From: Calditrichota bacterium
GTDB taxonomy: Bacteria; Calditrichota; Calditrichia; Calditrichales; Calditrichaceae
Assembly (NCBI GenBank): GCA_003854985.1
Contig: RQOG01000029.1
Span: forward strand, 1-44,479
Length of the DNA stretch: 44,479 bases
Direction of reading: 5' to 3'
Shown: positions 9,039-17,001 of the stretch, piece after piece
Layout: each line of letters starts with the position of its first letter
Numbering within the stretch: the stretch's first letter is position 1
Notes under the pieces: model-generated
Databases searched by the model: none
What the model was told of the DNA's origin: nothing
Seen by the model: the letters and a program-made list of their open reading frames with translations, nothing else
Program-made: the position numbers and the translations under genes

Positions 9039-9545
9039 ATGAAAAGGACAATAACCATTTTAGTTGAAAACAGATTTGGTTCATTTGACCGCATTGCCAC
9101 AATGTTCAGTGGTAAGGGTTTTAATATTCACAGTATTTCCATCGGCGAAACGGAAATACAGGATATTTCGCGGATGACCATTGTTACATCCGGCAATGAC
9201 CAGATTATTGACCAGGTTGTCAAGCAGCTTAATCGTTTGATCGATACAATTAAGGTGACGGATTTAAGCGATATGGACAGAACGGAGCGGGAACTGGCTT
9301 TGATTACACTGCCTTATCAAAAAGGCTCAATAGAAGAAATAAAAAACATTTCCGATATATTCCGTGGATTTGTTGTGGATATTAATAATAAAAGTATCAC
9401 TCTGGAAATTACCGGACCGCCGGCCAAAATAAATGCCGCAGTTAATGTGCTGATGCCCTATGGTATAAAAGAAATGGCACGCTCGGGAACGGTTGCGCTC
9501 AGCCGCGGGGAACAGCTTAAAACAAGAAAAATGAAAGTAGCTTAA
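9039..9545 (+). CDS. ilvN: Acetolactate synthase, regulatory subunit
   Basis: A 168-residue small subunit (IlvN/IlvH type). The N-terminal ACT domain reads [26 protein letters not shown], which in characterised homologues binds valine for feedback control. The C-terminal half is the ALS_ss_C domain. Only two bases separate it from the ilvB stop; its AGGA lies inside the ilvB 3' end, so the two are probably translationally coupled and made in fixed ratio. Whether it confers valine sensitivity here cannot be read with certainty. Confidence 0.96.
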   Translation: MKRTITILVENRFGSFDRIATMFSGKGFNIHSISIGETEIQDISRMTIVTSGNDQIIDQVVKQLNRLIDTIKVTDLSDMDRTERELALITLPYQKGSIEEIKNISDIFRGFVVDINNKSITLEITGPPAKINAAVNVLMPYGIKEMARSGTVALSRGEQLKTRKMKVA

Positions 9546-9567
9546 GATAAGAAAAGAGAGGGTTTAT

Positions 9568-10563
9568 ATGATGAAAGTATATTATGATAATGACGCGTCG
9601 CTTGACGCTTTAAGAAACAAAAAGATTGCTATTTTAGGATACGGAAGCCAGGGACATGCGCATGCATTGAATCTCCGGGACAGCGGTATGAATGTTTGCG
9701 TTGCGGAACTAAAAGGCACGGAAGCGTGGAAAAGCGCAGAAGAAGCCGGTTTAACCTTAAAAGATACCGCGCAGGCGGTAAAGGATTCAGATGTAATAAT
9801 GGTTCTTCTTCCCGACCAGTTGCAGAAGAAAGTATATGATTCTTCCATTGCCGCTAATCTAAAGGAAGGCGATACGCTGGTTTTTGCTCATGGTTTTAAT
9901 ATTCATTATATGCAAATCGTTCCCCCGGAAAACGTGAATGTTATAATGATTGCGCCCAAAAGCCCCGGGCATCTTGTCCGTCGTACTTTTCAGGAAGGCA
10001 AAGGTACGCCTTGTCTTATCGCGGTTGAACAGGATTACACCGGCAATGCCAAAGAACTGGCTCTGGCCTGGGCCAAAGGCATCGGTGGCACAAGAGCGGG
10101 CGTTATCGAAACTACATTTAAAAATGAAACGGAAACCGATTTGTTTGGTGAACAGGCCGTGCTGTGCGGAGGTTCGGCAGAACTTATTAAGGCGGGATTT
10201 GAAGTTTTAACCGAAGCCGGTTATCCGCCGGAACTGGCCTATTTTGAATGTATGCACGAAATGAAGCTGATTGTCGATCTTTATTATGAAGGCGGTCTTT
10301 CCCGTATGAACTATTCTGTAAGCGACACGGCGGAATACGGCGGTTTAACGCGCGGTCCGCGGGTAATTGCTGAACAATCCAAAAATGCAATGCGCCAGAT
10401 GTTAAAAGAAGTGCAGGATGGTTCGTTTGCCCGGGAATGGATTGCTGAAAATGAAGGCGGGTTGAAAAATCTGACTAAAATGCGTCAGGAAACCGCTAAT
10501 CATCCCATCGAAAAAGTCGGCGCCGAACTGCGTAAAATGATGTCCTGGCTGATGAAGAAGTAA
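9568..10563 (+). CDS. ilvC: Ketol-acid reductoisomerase, class I, with unusual cofactor loop
   Basis: A 331-residue class I enzyme: Rossmann domain then knotted helical domain with Mg-binding residues in [12 protein letters not shown] and [22 protein letters not shown]. It isomerises and reduces acetolactate and acetohydroxybutyrate. [17 protein letters not shown] (residues 24-40) binds the dinucleotide. The following loop reads AELKGTEAW (46-54) instead of the usual GLRxGSxS type: the phosphate-binding Arg and Ser positions are Leu, Thr and Ala, with Glu at 47 and 52. This predicts weak NADPH selectivity and possible NADH use. Starts at 9568 or 9571 (adjacent ATGs); the second matches the usual MKVYYD beginning. 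GAGAGGG is upstream of both. Confidence 0.97.
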   Translation: MMKVYYDNDASLDALRNKKIAILGYGSQGHAHALNLRDSGMNVCVAELKGTEAWKSAEEAGLTLKDTAQAVKDSDVIMVLLPDQLQKKVYDSSIAANLKEGDTLVFAHGFNIHYMQIVPPENVNVIMIAPKSPGHLVRRTFQEGKGTPCLIAVEQDYTGNAKELALAWAKGIGGTRAGVIETTFKNETETDLFGEQAVLCGGSAELIKAGFEVLTEAGYPPELAYFECMHEMKLIVDLYYEGGLSRMNYSVSDTAEYGGLTRGPRVIAEQSKNAMRQMLKEVQDGSFAREWIAENEGGLKNLTKMRQETANHPIEKVGAELRKMMSWLMKK

Positions 10564-10584
10564 CCGGAAAGATGAGGTAAAATA

Positions 10585-11682
10585 ATGTCTTATAAAATTA
10601 CGGTTCTTCCCGGAGACGGCATCGGGCAGGAGATCATGGTTCAGGCTTTAAGATTCTTAAAAGTCGTGGCTGAGAAATTTGATGTTTCCTTCCAGTTGGA
10701 AGAAAAACAAATTGGCGGAACTTCTTACGACTTATTCGGAAATCCATTGACCGAAGATACGCTTGAAAGCTGTTATGCGTCAGATGCGGTTCTGCTGGGA
10801 GCGGTCGGAGGATACAAGTGGGAATCTCTGGAACATCATCTGAAGCCGGAAGCGGCTTTACTAAAATTGCGTAAATCACTTGATTTATACGCGAATATCC
10901 GTCCGGCCCGCGTATATAAGTCTTTTTTAGAGGCGTCATCTTTAAAAAATGAAATTCTGGACGGTACGGATTTTGTCGTTTTACGTGAACTTACCGGCGG
11001 AATATATTTTGGCCAGCCGCGTGGTTATGATAAAAACGAAGGATATAACACCATGCGGTACAGCCGGCCGGAAGTGGAACGTATTGCCCGTCAGGCTTTC
11101 GAAATCGCAAAAACGCGCGGTAAACGTGTTACTTCGGTGGATAAAGCCAATGTCCTGGAGGTATCGCAATTCTGGCGTGAAGTGGGTAAAGAAGTTCATA
11201 AAGATTATCCGGAAATTGAACTGAATCATATGTATGTGGATAACACCGCTATGCAGATTGTTCGTAATCCCAGACAATTCGATGTAATGCTGACTTCCAA
11301 TTTATTCGGCGATATCCTTAGTGATATTGCCGGGATGATTACCGGAAGTCTGGGCATGCTGCCTTCAGCCAGTATCGGTGAAAAATATGCTTTATATGAA
11401 CCGGTTCATGGCAGCGCGCCGGATATTGCCGGTCAAAATAAGGCCAATCCCATAGCGATGATTGCTTCAGTGGCCATGATGTTTGAATATTCGTTCCAGA
11501 TGAGCCATGCGGCAAAACTGATCGACGAAGCGATAGAACGCACTTTAAAAAAAGGATTGCGCACGGTCGATATTCAGCAGCAGGGTATGAAGCTTGTTTC
11601 AACCGTAGAAATGACCGATGCGATTATAAACCAGTTTGAAGAAGTTGCCAATGAACAGGCAGTGGGAATGTTTCTTTTATAA
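10585..11682 (+). CDS. leuB: 3-isopropylmalate dehydrogenase
   Basis: A 365-residue beta-decarboxylating dehydrogenase. LPGDGIGQEI opens the protein; RELTGGIYFGQPRG and YVDNTAMQIVRNPRQFDVMLTSN are characteristic of LeuB instead of isocitrate dehydrogenase, and EPVHGSAPDIAGQNKANPIA closes the NAD-binding region. It oxidises 3-isopropylmalate in leucine synthesis. In a genome with citramalate synthase it usually also handles the 3-methylmalate analogue on the way to 2-ketobutyrate. GAGG seven bases before the ATG; 21 bases after ilvC. Confidence 0.97.
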   Translation: MSYKITVLPGDGIGQEIMVQALRFLKVVAEKFDVSFQLEEKQIGGTSYDLFGNPLTEDTLESCYASDAVLLGAVGGYKWESLEHHLKPEAALLKLRKSLDLYANIRPARVYKSFLEASSLKNEILDGTDFVVLRELTGGIYFGQPRGYDKNEGYNTMRYSRPEVERIARQAFEIAKTRGKRVTSVDKANVLEVSQFWREVGKEVHKDYPEIELNHMYVDNTAMQIVRNPRQFDVMLTSNLFGDILSDIAGMITGSLGMLPSASIGEKYALYEPVHGSAPDIAGQNKANPIAMIASVAMMFEYSFQMSHAAKLIDEAIERTLKKGLRTVDIQQQGMKLVSTVEMTDAIINQFEEVANEQAVGMFLL

Positions 11683-11721
11683 ACATGATGCGTGAAAAAT
11701 AATAAATAAGGAGAAATTGTC

Positions 11722-11781
11722 ATGGTTGAATCGGGTCGCCATGACCAAATACTTTCTATTCAGCAAATGAAATTATACTAA
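11722..11781 (+). CDS. Putative 19-codon ORF between leuB and leuA
   Basis: A short ORF encoding MVESGRHDQILSIQQMKLY. It is preceded by AAGGAG eight bases upstream, a better ribosome-binding site than most genes in this operon. It is not Leu-rich enough to be an obvious leucine leader. It may couple or tune leuA translation, or be the remnant of a deleted gene. There is no evidence beyond the SD, so low certainty. Confidence 0.35.
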   Translation: MVESGRHDQILSIQQMKLY

Positions 11782-11818
11782 AAATATTATTAAAGCTGAA
11801 GAAGAAAGAGGTCTAAAT

Positions 11819-13396
11819 ATGTCCGAAAAAATAATGATTTTTGATACAACACTGAGAGACGGGGAACAATCGCCGGGCGCGTCATTAAGCGTACCGGAAA
11901 AAATAGAAATTGCCCGACAGCTGGAAAAATTAGGCGTCGACGTTATTGAAGCCGGTTTTCCTGTGTCGTCGCCCGCCCAGTTTCAGGCCGTGGAGAGAAT
12001 AGCCGCCGAATGCGGCGTTATAGTGGCGGGTCTGGCCAGGGCCAAGGAACTGGATATTAAAAAAGCGGCCGAAGCATTGGAAGCGGCTAAAAAGCCCCGT
12101 ATCCATACATTTTCATCCACTTCCGATTATCATATTTTTGGGAAATTCAGTAGCGATCGATATGGAAAAACACTCCAGGAAAAACGCAAAACCGTTCTGC
12201 AAATGACAATTGATGCGGTTTCCTATGCCCGAACATTTTTTCCCGATGTGGAATTTTCCGCAGAAGATGCGGGTAGGACAGATATCGGTTATCTTGCCGA
12301 GATCGTCGAAGCAGCCATAGCAGCCGGCGCCACTACCGTAAATATTCCGGATACCACAGGCTATACACTTCCGGCCGAATTTCATGATAAGATCATGGAA
12401 TTAAGAAAACGGGTAAAGAATATTGACCAGGCAGTTATCAGCGTTCATTGCCATAATGATTTGGGGCTGGCGGTTGCCAATTCGCTGTCTGCAATAGAGG
12501 CCGGCGCCCGGCAGATTGAATGCACCATAAACGGTATCGGCGAACGTGCCGGGAATGCTTCGCTGGAAGAGATTGTAATGGCTTTAAAAGTCCGTAAAGA
12601 CCGAATGGATTATTATACGAATATCAACACCCGTGAGATTTATAATTCCAGCCGGATGGTAAGCGGATTTACCGGTATTATTGTGCAGCCGAACAAAGCG
12701 ATTGTGGGAGAGAATGCCTTTGCCCACGAATCGGGAATCCATCAGGATGGCATGCTGAAAAACCGGGAAACCTACGAAATAATGACGCCGGAAGATGTCG
12801 GGGTTGAAAAGACTAAAATTGTGCTTGGCCGCCATTCCGGTCGGCATGGGCTTAAATCCAGGCTGATCAAATTAGGTTATTCGCTAAGCGAGGAAGAATT
12901 AAATAAAATCTATGATTTGTTCACCAAATTAGCGGATAAGAAGAAGGAAATTTATGATGACGATCTGCGTACCCTGATGGGTGATGAAGTCTTAAAGCGT
13001 AATCATCTTTATACGCTGGAACGCGTGCAGGTGCTGATGGGAACCAATTCGATTCCTACCGCTTCCGTGCAAATCAGCCATGAAGGAGAGAAGCTGCTGG
13101 ATTCCGCTACCGGCGATGGTCCTATCGATGCAATTTTTAATGCCATTGACCGGACCTTAAACACCAGTTTCACCGTGGAATCTTATCAGGTAAGATCGGT
13201 AACGGCCGGTCGTCAGGCTCAGGGCGAAGTGCATCTTCGTATAAAAGATAAAGAATCGGCTTTTACCGGCAGAGGCGTTTCCACAGATATTCTGGAAGCC
13301 AGCGCCAAGGCTTATTTACAGGCGATCAATATGCTGACTATGGAAAAATTAAATAAACAAACCGTCCGGGAAGAATCCCTGGCGAATGCAGTGTGA
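11819..13396 (+). CDS. leuA: 2-isopropylmalate synthase
   Basis: A 525-residue synthase joining acetyl-CoA and 2-ketoisovalerate, the first leucine-specific step. The TIM-barrel begins with FDTTLRDGEQSPGASL, carries the metal site in ISVHCHNDLGLAVANSL, and shows GIGERAGNASLEE and HESGIHQDGMLKN typical of LeuA. The C-terminal LeuA_dimer domain (roughly residues 385-505) is where leucine binds in feedback-inhibited homologues. The 3' half is intact, so inhibition by leucine is plausible. AGAGG precedes the ATG. A paralogue, cimA, closes the operon. Confidence 0.97.
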   Translation: MSEKIMIFDTTLRDGEQSPGASLSVPEKIEIARQLEKLGVDVIEAGFPVSSPAQFQAVERIAAECGVIVAGLARAKELDIKKAAEALEAAKKPRIHTFSSTSDYHIFGKFSSDRYGKTLQEKRKTVLQMTIDAVSYARTFFPDVEFSAEDAGRTDIGYLAEIVEAAIAAGATTVNIPDTTGYTLPAEFHDKIMELRKRVKNIDQAVISVHCHNDLGLAVANSLSAIEAGARQIECTINGIGERAGNASLEEIVMALKVRKDRMDYYTNINTREIYNSSRMVSGFTGIIVQPNKAIVGENAFAHESGIHQDGMLKNRETYEIMTPEDVGVEKTKIVLGRHSGRHGLKSRLIKLGYSLSEEELNKIYDLFTKLADKKKEIYDDDLRTLMGDEVLKRNHLYTLERVQVLMGTNSIPTASVQISHEGEKLLDSATGDGPIDAIFNAIDRTLNTSFTVESYQVRSVTAGRQAQGEVHLRIKDKESAFTGRGVSTDILEASAKAYLQAINMLTMEKLNKQTVREESLANAV

Positions 13397-13408
13397 AAGG
13401 ATTCCGCT

Positions 13409-14707
13409 ATGGCAATGACGATTACTGAAAAGATACTGGCCAGATCCGCCGGGAAGAAAGTAGTAAGGCCGGGTGAAAACCTGTGGCTGAATGTGGATAC
13501 ACTAATGACGCATGATGTCTGCGGTCCGCCCACTATTCAGATCTGGAAAAAAGAGTTCGGGGAAAAGGCAAAAATCTGGGATAAGAATAAAGTAGTTATA
13601 TTTCCCGATCATTATATTTTTACGGCGGATGTCCACGCCAACCGTAATGTGAGTATTCTTAGAGAATTTGCCAAGGAGTATGATCTGCCAAATTATTTTG
13701 ATGTGGGCACAGATCGTTATAAAGGGGTGTGTCATGTCGCCCTGGCAGAAGAAGGATTTAATCTTCCGGGTACGGTTTTATTCGGTACGGATTCCCATAC
13801 CTGTACATCGGGGGCATTTGGCATGTTCTCCACCGGCGTCGGTAATACAGACGCGGCGTTCATTCTGGGCACAGGCAAAATATGGGAAAAAGTCCCGGAA
13901 TCCATGAAGTTTGTTTTTAACGGACAAATGCCGGAATACCTCACAGCCAAGGATCTTATCCTGCACATACTCGGAGATATAACTACAGACGGCGCGACCT
14001 ACCGGGCTATGGAATTTGACGGTTCGACCATTTTCAGTCTTTCTGTGGATGAAAGAATGACCCTGACCAATATGGCTATTGAAGCGGGCGGGATGAACGG
14101 TATTATTGCCGCTGATAAAGTGATTATAGACTATGTAAAATGCCGCACCAAGGAAAATTTTCAGTTGTATTACAGCGATCCGGATGCAAAATACCACAGC
14201 ATACGTGAATACGATACGGAGAAATTGGTTCCTGTGGTAGCCAAACCGCACAGCCCGGATAATCGCGATGCCGTGCGCAACGTTCAGGGTACGAAATTAA
14301 CAAAATGCTATATCGGCTCCTGTACCGGCGGTAAATTAACCGATTTTGAAGCGGCCGCAAAAATACTAATAGGTCAGCAGGTTAAAGTGCCTACTTTTAT
14401 TGTTCCGGCAACCACTTTGGTAGCTAAAGAATTGGAAGAGGTTACCTATCAGGGAATCTCCATAAAAGAGATTCTGGAAAAAGCGGGCTGCGAAATTGCC
14501 CAGCCTTCCTGCGCGGCCTGCCTTGGCGGCCCGGCCGATACGGTAGGACGTTCGGTTGATTATGATGTGGTTATTTCCACCACAAACCGTAATTTCCCCG
14601 GACGGATGGGAAGTAAAAAAGCCGGAGTATATCTGGCTTCTCCTTTGACTGTGGCAGCTTCGGCCGTTAAAGGCGTAATCACCGATCCCCGCGAATTTTT
14701 AAGATAG
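13409..14707 (+). CDS. leuC: 3-isopropylmalate dehydratase, large subunit
   Basis: A 432-residue aconitase-family subunit with LWLNVDTLMTHDVCGPP at the start, GTDSHTCTSGAFGMFSTGVGNTD in the active site and 4Fe-4S ligands in CYIGSCTGG and QPSCAACLGG. The length and sequence style match the shorter archaeal-type or HacA-like LeuC, not the 466-residue enterobacterial form. It isomerises 2- to 3-isopropylmalate with LeuD and probably also citramalate to 3-methylmalate. It begins 12 bases after leuA with AAGGA as ribosome-binding site. Confidence 0.96.
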   Translation: MAMTITEKILARSAGKKVVRPGENLWLNVDTLMTHDVCGPPTIQIWKKEFGEKAKIWDKNKVVIFPDHYIFTADVHANRNVSILREFAKEYDLPNYFDVGTDRYKGVCHVALAEEGFNLPGTVLFGTDSHTCTSGAFGMFSTGVGNTDAAFILGTGKIWEKVPESMKFVFNGQMPEYLTAKDLILHILGDITTDGATYRAMEFDGSTIFSLSVDERMTLTNMAIEAGGMNGIIAADKVIIDYVKCRTKENFQLYYSDPDAKYHSIREYDTEKLVPVVAKPHSPDNRDAVRNVQGTKLTKCYIGSCTGGKLTDFEAAAKILIGQQVKVPTFIVPATTLVAKELEEVTYQGISIKEILEKAGCEIAQPSCAACLGGPADTVGRSVDYDVVISTTNRNFPGRMGSKKAGVYLASPLTVAASAVKGVITDPREFLR

Positions 14708-14719
14708 AAGAGGATGCAT

Positions 14720-15280
14720 ATGGAAAAGATTATTAAAGGAAAAGCTTTTGTATTAGGCGATAACATCGATACGGATCAGATCATTCCGGCCGAACATCTG
14801 GTGTATAGTTTATCCGATCCTGAAGAATCGAGGAAATATGGTCAATACGCCTTATCGGGCACGCCTCTTCCGGAAGCAGGACTGCCGGATGGGGGTGTCC
14901 CCTTTATCAAAGAAGGACAAAATCAGACGGAATATAAAATAATCATCGGCGGGTCAAATTTCGGCTGTGGTTCTTCACGGGAACATGCGCCTTTTGCCCT
15001 ACAAAAAGCCGGCGCAGAGGCTGTGGTGGCCGAATCTTATGCCCGGATTTTTTACAGAAACTCGGTGGACGGTGGATTTATTATTCCCCTGGAATCGATG
15101 CAAAAATTGAATGACAAGATCAGTACCGGCGATGAATTGGAAATTAATCTGAGCACAAATAATCTAACGAACAAAACTACCGGAAAAACTTATGGCCTCA
15201 ATGCGCTTGGCGATGTTCTTCCAATCATAAACGCCGGCGGATTGTTTGAATACGCCAGAACATCTGGTATGTTGAAATAA
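14720..15280 (+). CDS. leuD: 3-isopropylmalate dehydratase, small subunit
   Basis: A 186-residue swivel-domain partner of LeuC. GDNIDTDQIIPAEHLVY near the N-terminus and the substrate loop GGSNFGCGSSREHAPFAL are diagnostic, followed by AESYARIFYRNSVDGGFIIP. An in-frame ATG occurs at 14714, but the SD AAGAGG abuts it, whereas the ATG at 14720 has a proper six-base spacing, so I take 14720. The gene lies just after the leuC stop, implying coordinated synthesis of the heterodimer. Confidence 0.95.
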   Translation: MEKIIKGKAFVLGDNIDTDQIIPAEHLVYSLSDPEESRKYGQYALSGTPLPEAGLPDGGVPFIKEGQNQTEYKIIIGGSNFGCGSSREHAPFALQKAGAEAVVAESYARIFYRNSVDGGFIIPLESMQKLNDKISTGDELEINLSTNNLTNKTTGKTYGLNALGDVLPIINAGGLFEYARTSGMLK

Positions 15281-15297
15281 ATAAAGCGAGATATCCC

Positions 15298-16893
15298 ATG
15301 GATGATCAAAGAATTGAATTATTTGATACGACCCTTCGCGATGGCACTCAGGGCGAAGGTGTTAATCTTTCCCTGCATGATAAGCTAATGATAACCCAGA
15401 AACTAGATGATTTCGGTATCGATATCATCGAAGGGGGATGGCCGGGAAGCAACCCCAAGGATGCCGAATATTTTCAGGCGGTAAGGAAACTGTCATTAAA
15501 TCATGCCAGGGTTTGCGCCTTTGGGTCAACGGCGCGTTTTCCGGATAAAGTAAAAAGCGATCATAATTTAAATATGCTTTTGCAGGCGGAATCGCCCTGT
15601 ATTTCAATTTTCGGAAAGACATGGAAATTTCATTCCCAAAGAAGCCTGGACTTAACGGATGAACAAAATGAAGAATTAATATTCAAATCTGTTGATTTTC
15701 TTAAATCCGAGGGGCGAATCATTATTTTTGATGCCGAACATTTTTTTGACGGATATAAAGACGATCCGGTGTTTGCAATTAAAATGCTGAAAGCCGCAGA
15801 AAGAGCCGGTGCCGATATTCTCGCACTTTGCGATACCAATGGCGGCAGCCTTCCGGACGAAGTCAGCAGGATTGTCCGGCATGTGCGACAGGAAATTAAA
15901 ACGCCGGTCGGAATTCATGCGCATAATGACGGCGATTTGGCTGTAGCTAATTCACTGGTTGCCGTTCAGGAGGGCGCCGTACACGTTCAGGGAACGATTA
16001 ATGGCTTCGGGGAACGATGCGGCAATGCCAATTTATGCAGTATAATTCCCAATCTTATAATCAAAATGAACAGACAACTCAAAGGCCCGGTTCAGCTGGA
16101 AAACCTGACCTCATTATCACGGTATGTTTATGAAATAGCCAATATTGTCCCGAATACCAGAGCGGCTTTTGTGGGAAAGTCAGCCTTTACCCATAAAGGC
16201 GGGATACATGTCAGTTCGGTTTTAAAAGACAGCCGGATGTACGAACATATCGATCCGGCTTTAACCGGCAATACTCAGCATGTTCTTATTTCGGATCTAT
16301 CGGGACAGAGCAATATTCGTTATAAAGCCAGGGAATTAGGCATCGAATTACCGGACACCAAAGAATTCAACAAACATTTTGTACAACGGATCAAATCGCT
16401 TGAATTTGAAGGCTTTCAGTTTGACGGCGCCGAAGCATCATTTGAACTGTTGTTGCGCAGCGAGCTGAAGGATTATGAACCGTTTTTTAAGATAACCTAT
16501 GCCAAAGTAAATGTTCTACAGGACGATGAAGGGCAGGAATACTCGGAAGCGGTTCTGAAAGTTCAGGTCGGGGACGAAGAAGAACATACGGCTTCCGACG
16601 GCAACGGGCCTGTCAATGCTCTGGATAACGCACTGCGCAAAGCATTGCGCCGTTTTTATCCGGAAATTTCATCTCTGCATTTGATTGACTATAAAGTGCG
16701 TGTATTAGGTGAAAAGGACGGAACCGGTGCTAAGGTACGCGTTTTGGTTGAAACAGCCGATGAATACAGCAGCTGGTCGACGGTCGGTGTCTCAACAAAT
16801 ATTATAAAAGCCAGTATTCAGGCCCTTAGTGATAGTATTAACTTTAAAATCATGCAAAATACAAAACATCCCAGGGAAGTAAGTGTTATCTGA
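15298..16893 (+). CDS. cimA: (R)-citramalate synthase
   Basis: A 531-residue LeuA-like enzyme. FDTTLRDGTQGEGVNLSLHDK, HAHNDGDLAVANSL and GFGERCGNANL mark the citramalate synthase (CimA) branch, with KSAFTHKGGIHVSSVLK in place of the LeuA equivalent. It condenses pyruvate and acetyl-CoA to citramalate, which LeuC/LeuD and LeuB convert to 2-ketobutyrate, so isoleucine can be made without threonine deaminase. A C-terminal LeuA_dimer domain (about residues 395-520) suggests isoleucine feedback. Its position after leuBACD, the enzymes it shares, fits the role. A homocitrate synthase-like activity is the main alternative but less likely. Confidence 0.92.
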   Translation: MDDQRIELFDTTLRDGTQGEGVNLSLHDKLMITQKLDDFGIDIIEGGWPGSNPKDAEYFQAVRKLSLNHARVCAFGSTARFPDKVKSDHNLNMLLQAESPCISIFGKTWKFHSQRSLDLTDEQNEELIFKSVDFLKSEGRIIIFDAEHFFDGYKDDPVFAIKMLKAAERAGADILALCDTNGGSLPDEVSRIVRHVRQEIKTPVGIHAHNDGDLAVANSLVAVQEGAVHVQGTINGFGERCGNANLCSIIPNLIIKMNRQLKGPVQLENLTSLSRYVYEIANIVPNTRAAFVGKSAFTHKGGIHVSSVLKDSRMYEHIDPALTGNTQHVLISDLSGQSNIRYKARELGIELPDTKEFNKHFVQRIKSLEFEGFQFDGAEASFELLLRSELKDYEPFFKITYAKVNVLQDDEGQEYSEAVLKVQVGDEEEHTASDGNGPVNALDNALRKALRRFYPEISSLHLIDYKVRVLGEKDGTGAKVRVLVETADEYSSWSTVGVSTNIIKASIQALSDSINFKIMQNTKHPREVSVI

Positions 16894-17001
16894 ACTTTTT
16901 AACTTATACACCGTGTCGATAAATTAGCACGCTATTCATGAATAATTATTAAGTTTACTTTCTGTTGGTCGATTTTAACATGATAAGGATGTGATGTTTA
17001 A

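Noticed and set aside
13778..14251. 157-codon antisense ORF inside leuC
   Set aside because: Composition is that of a codon shadow, and leuC is unambiguous on the other strand.
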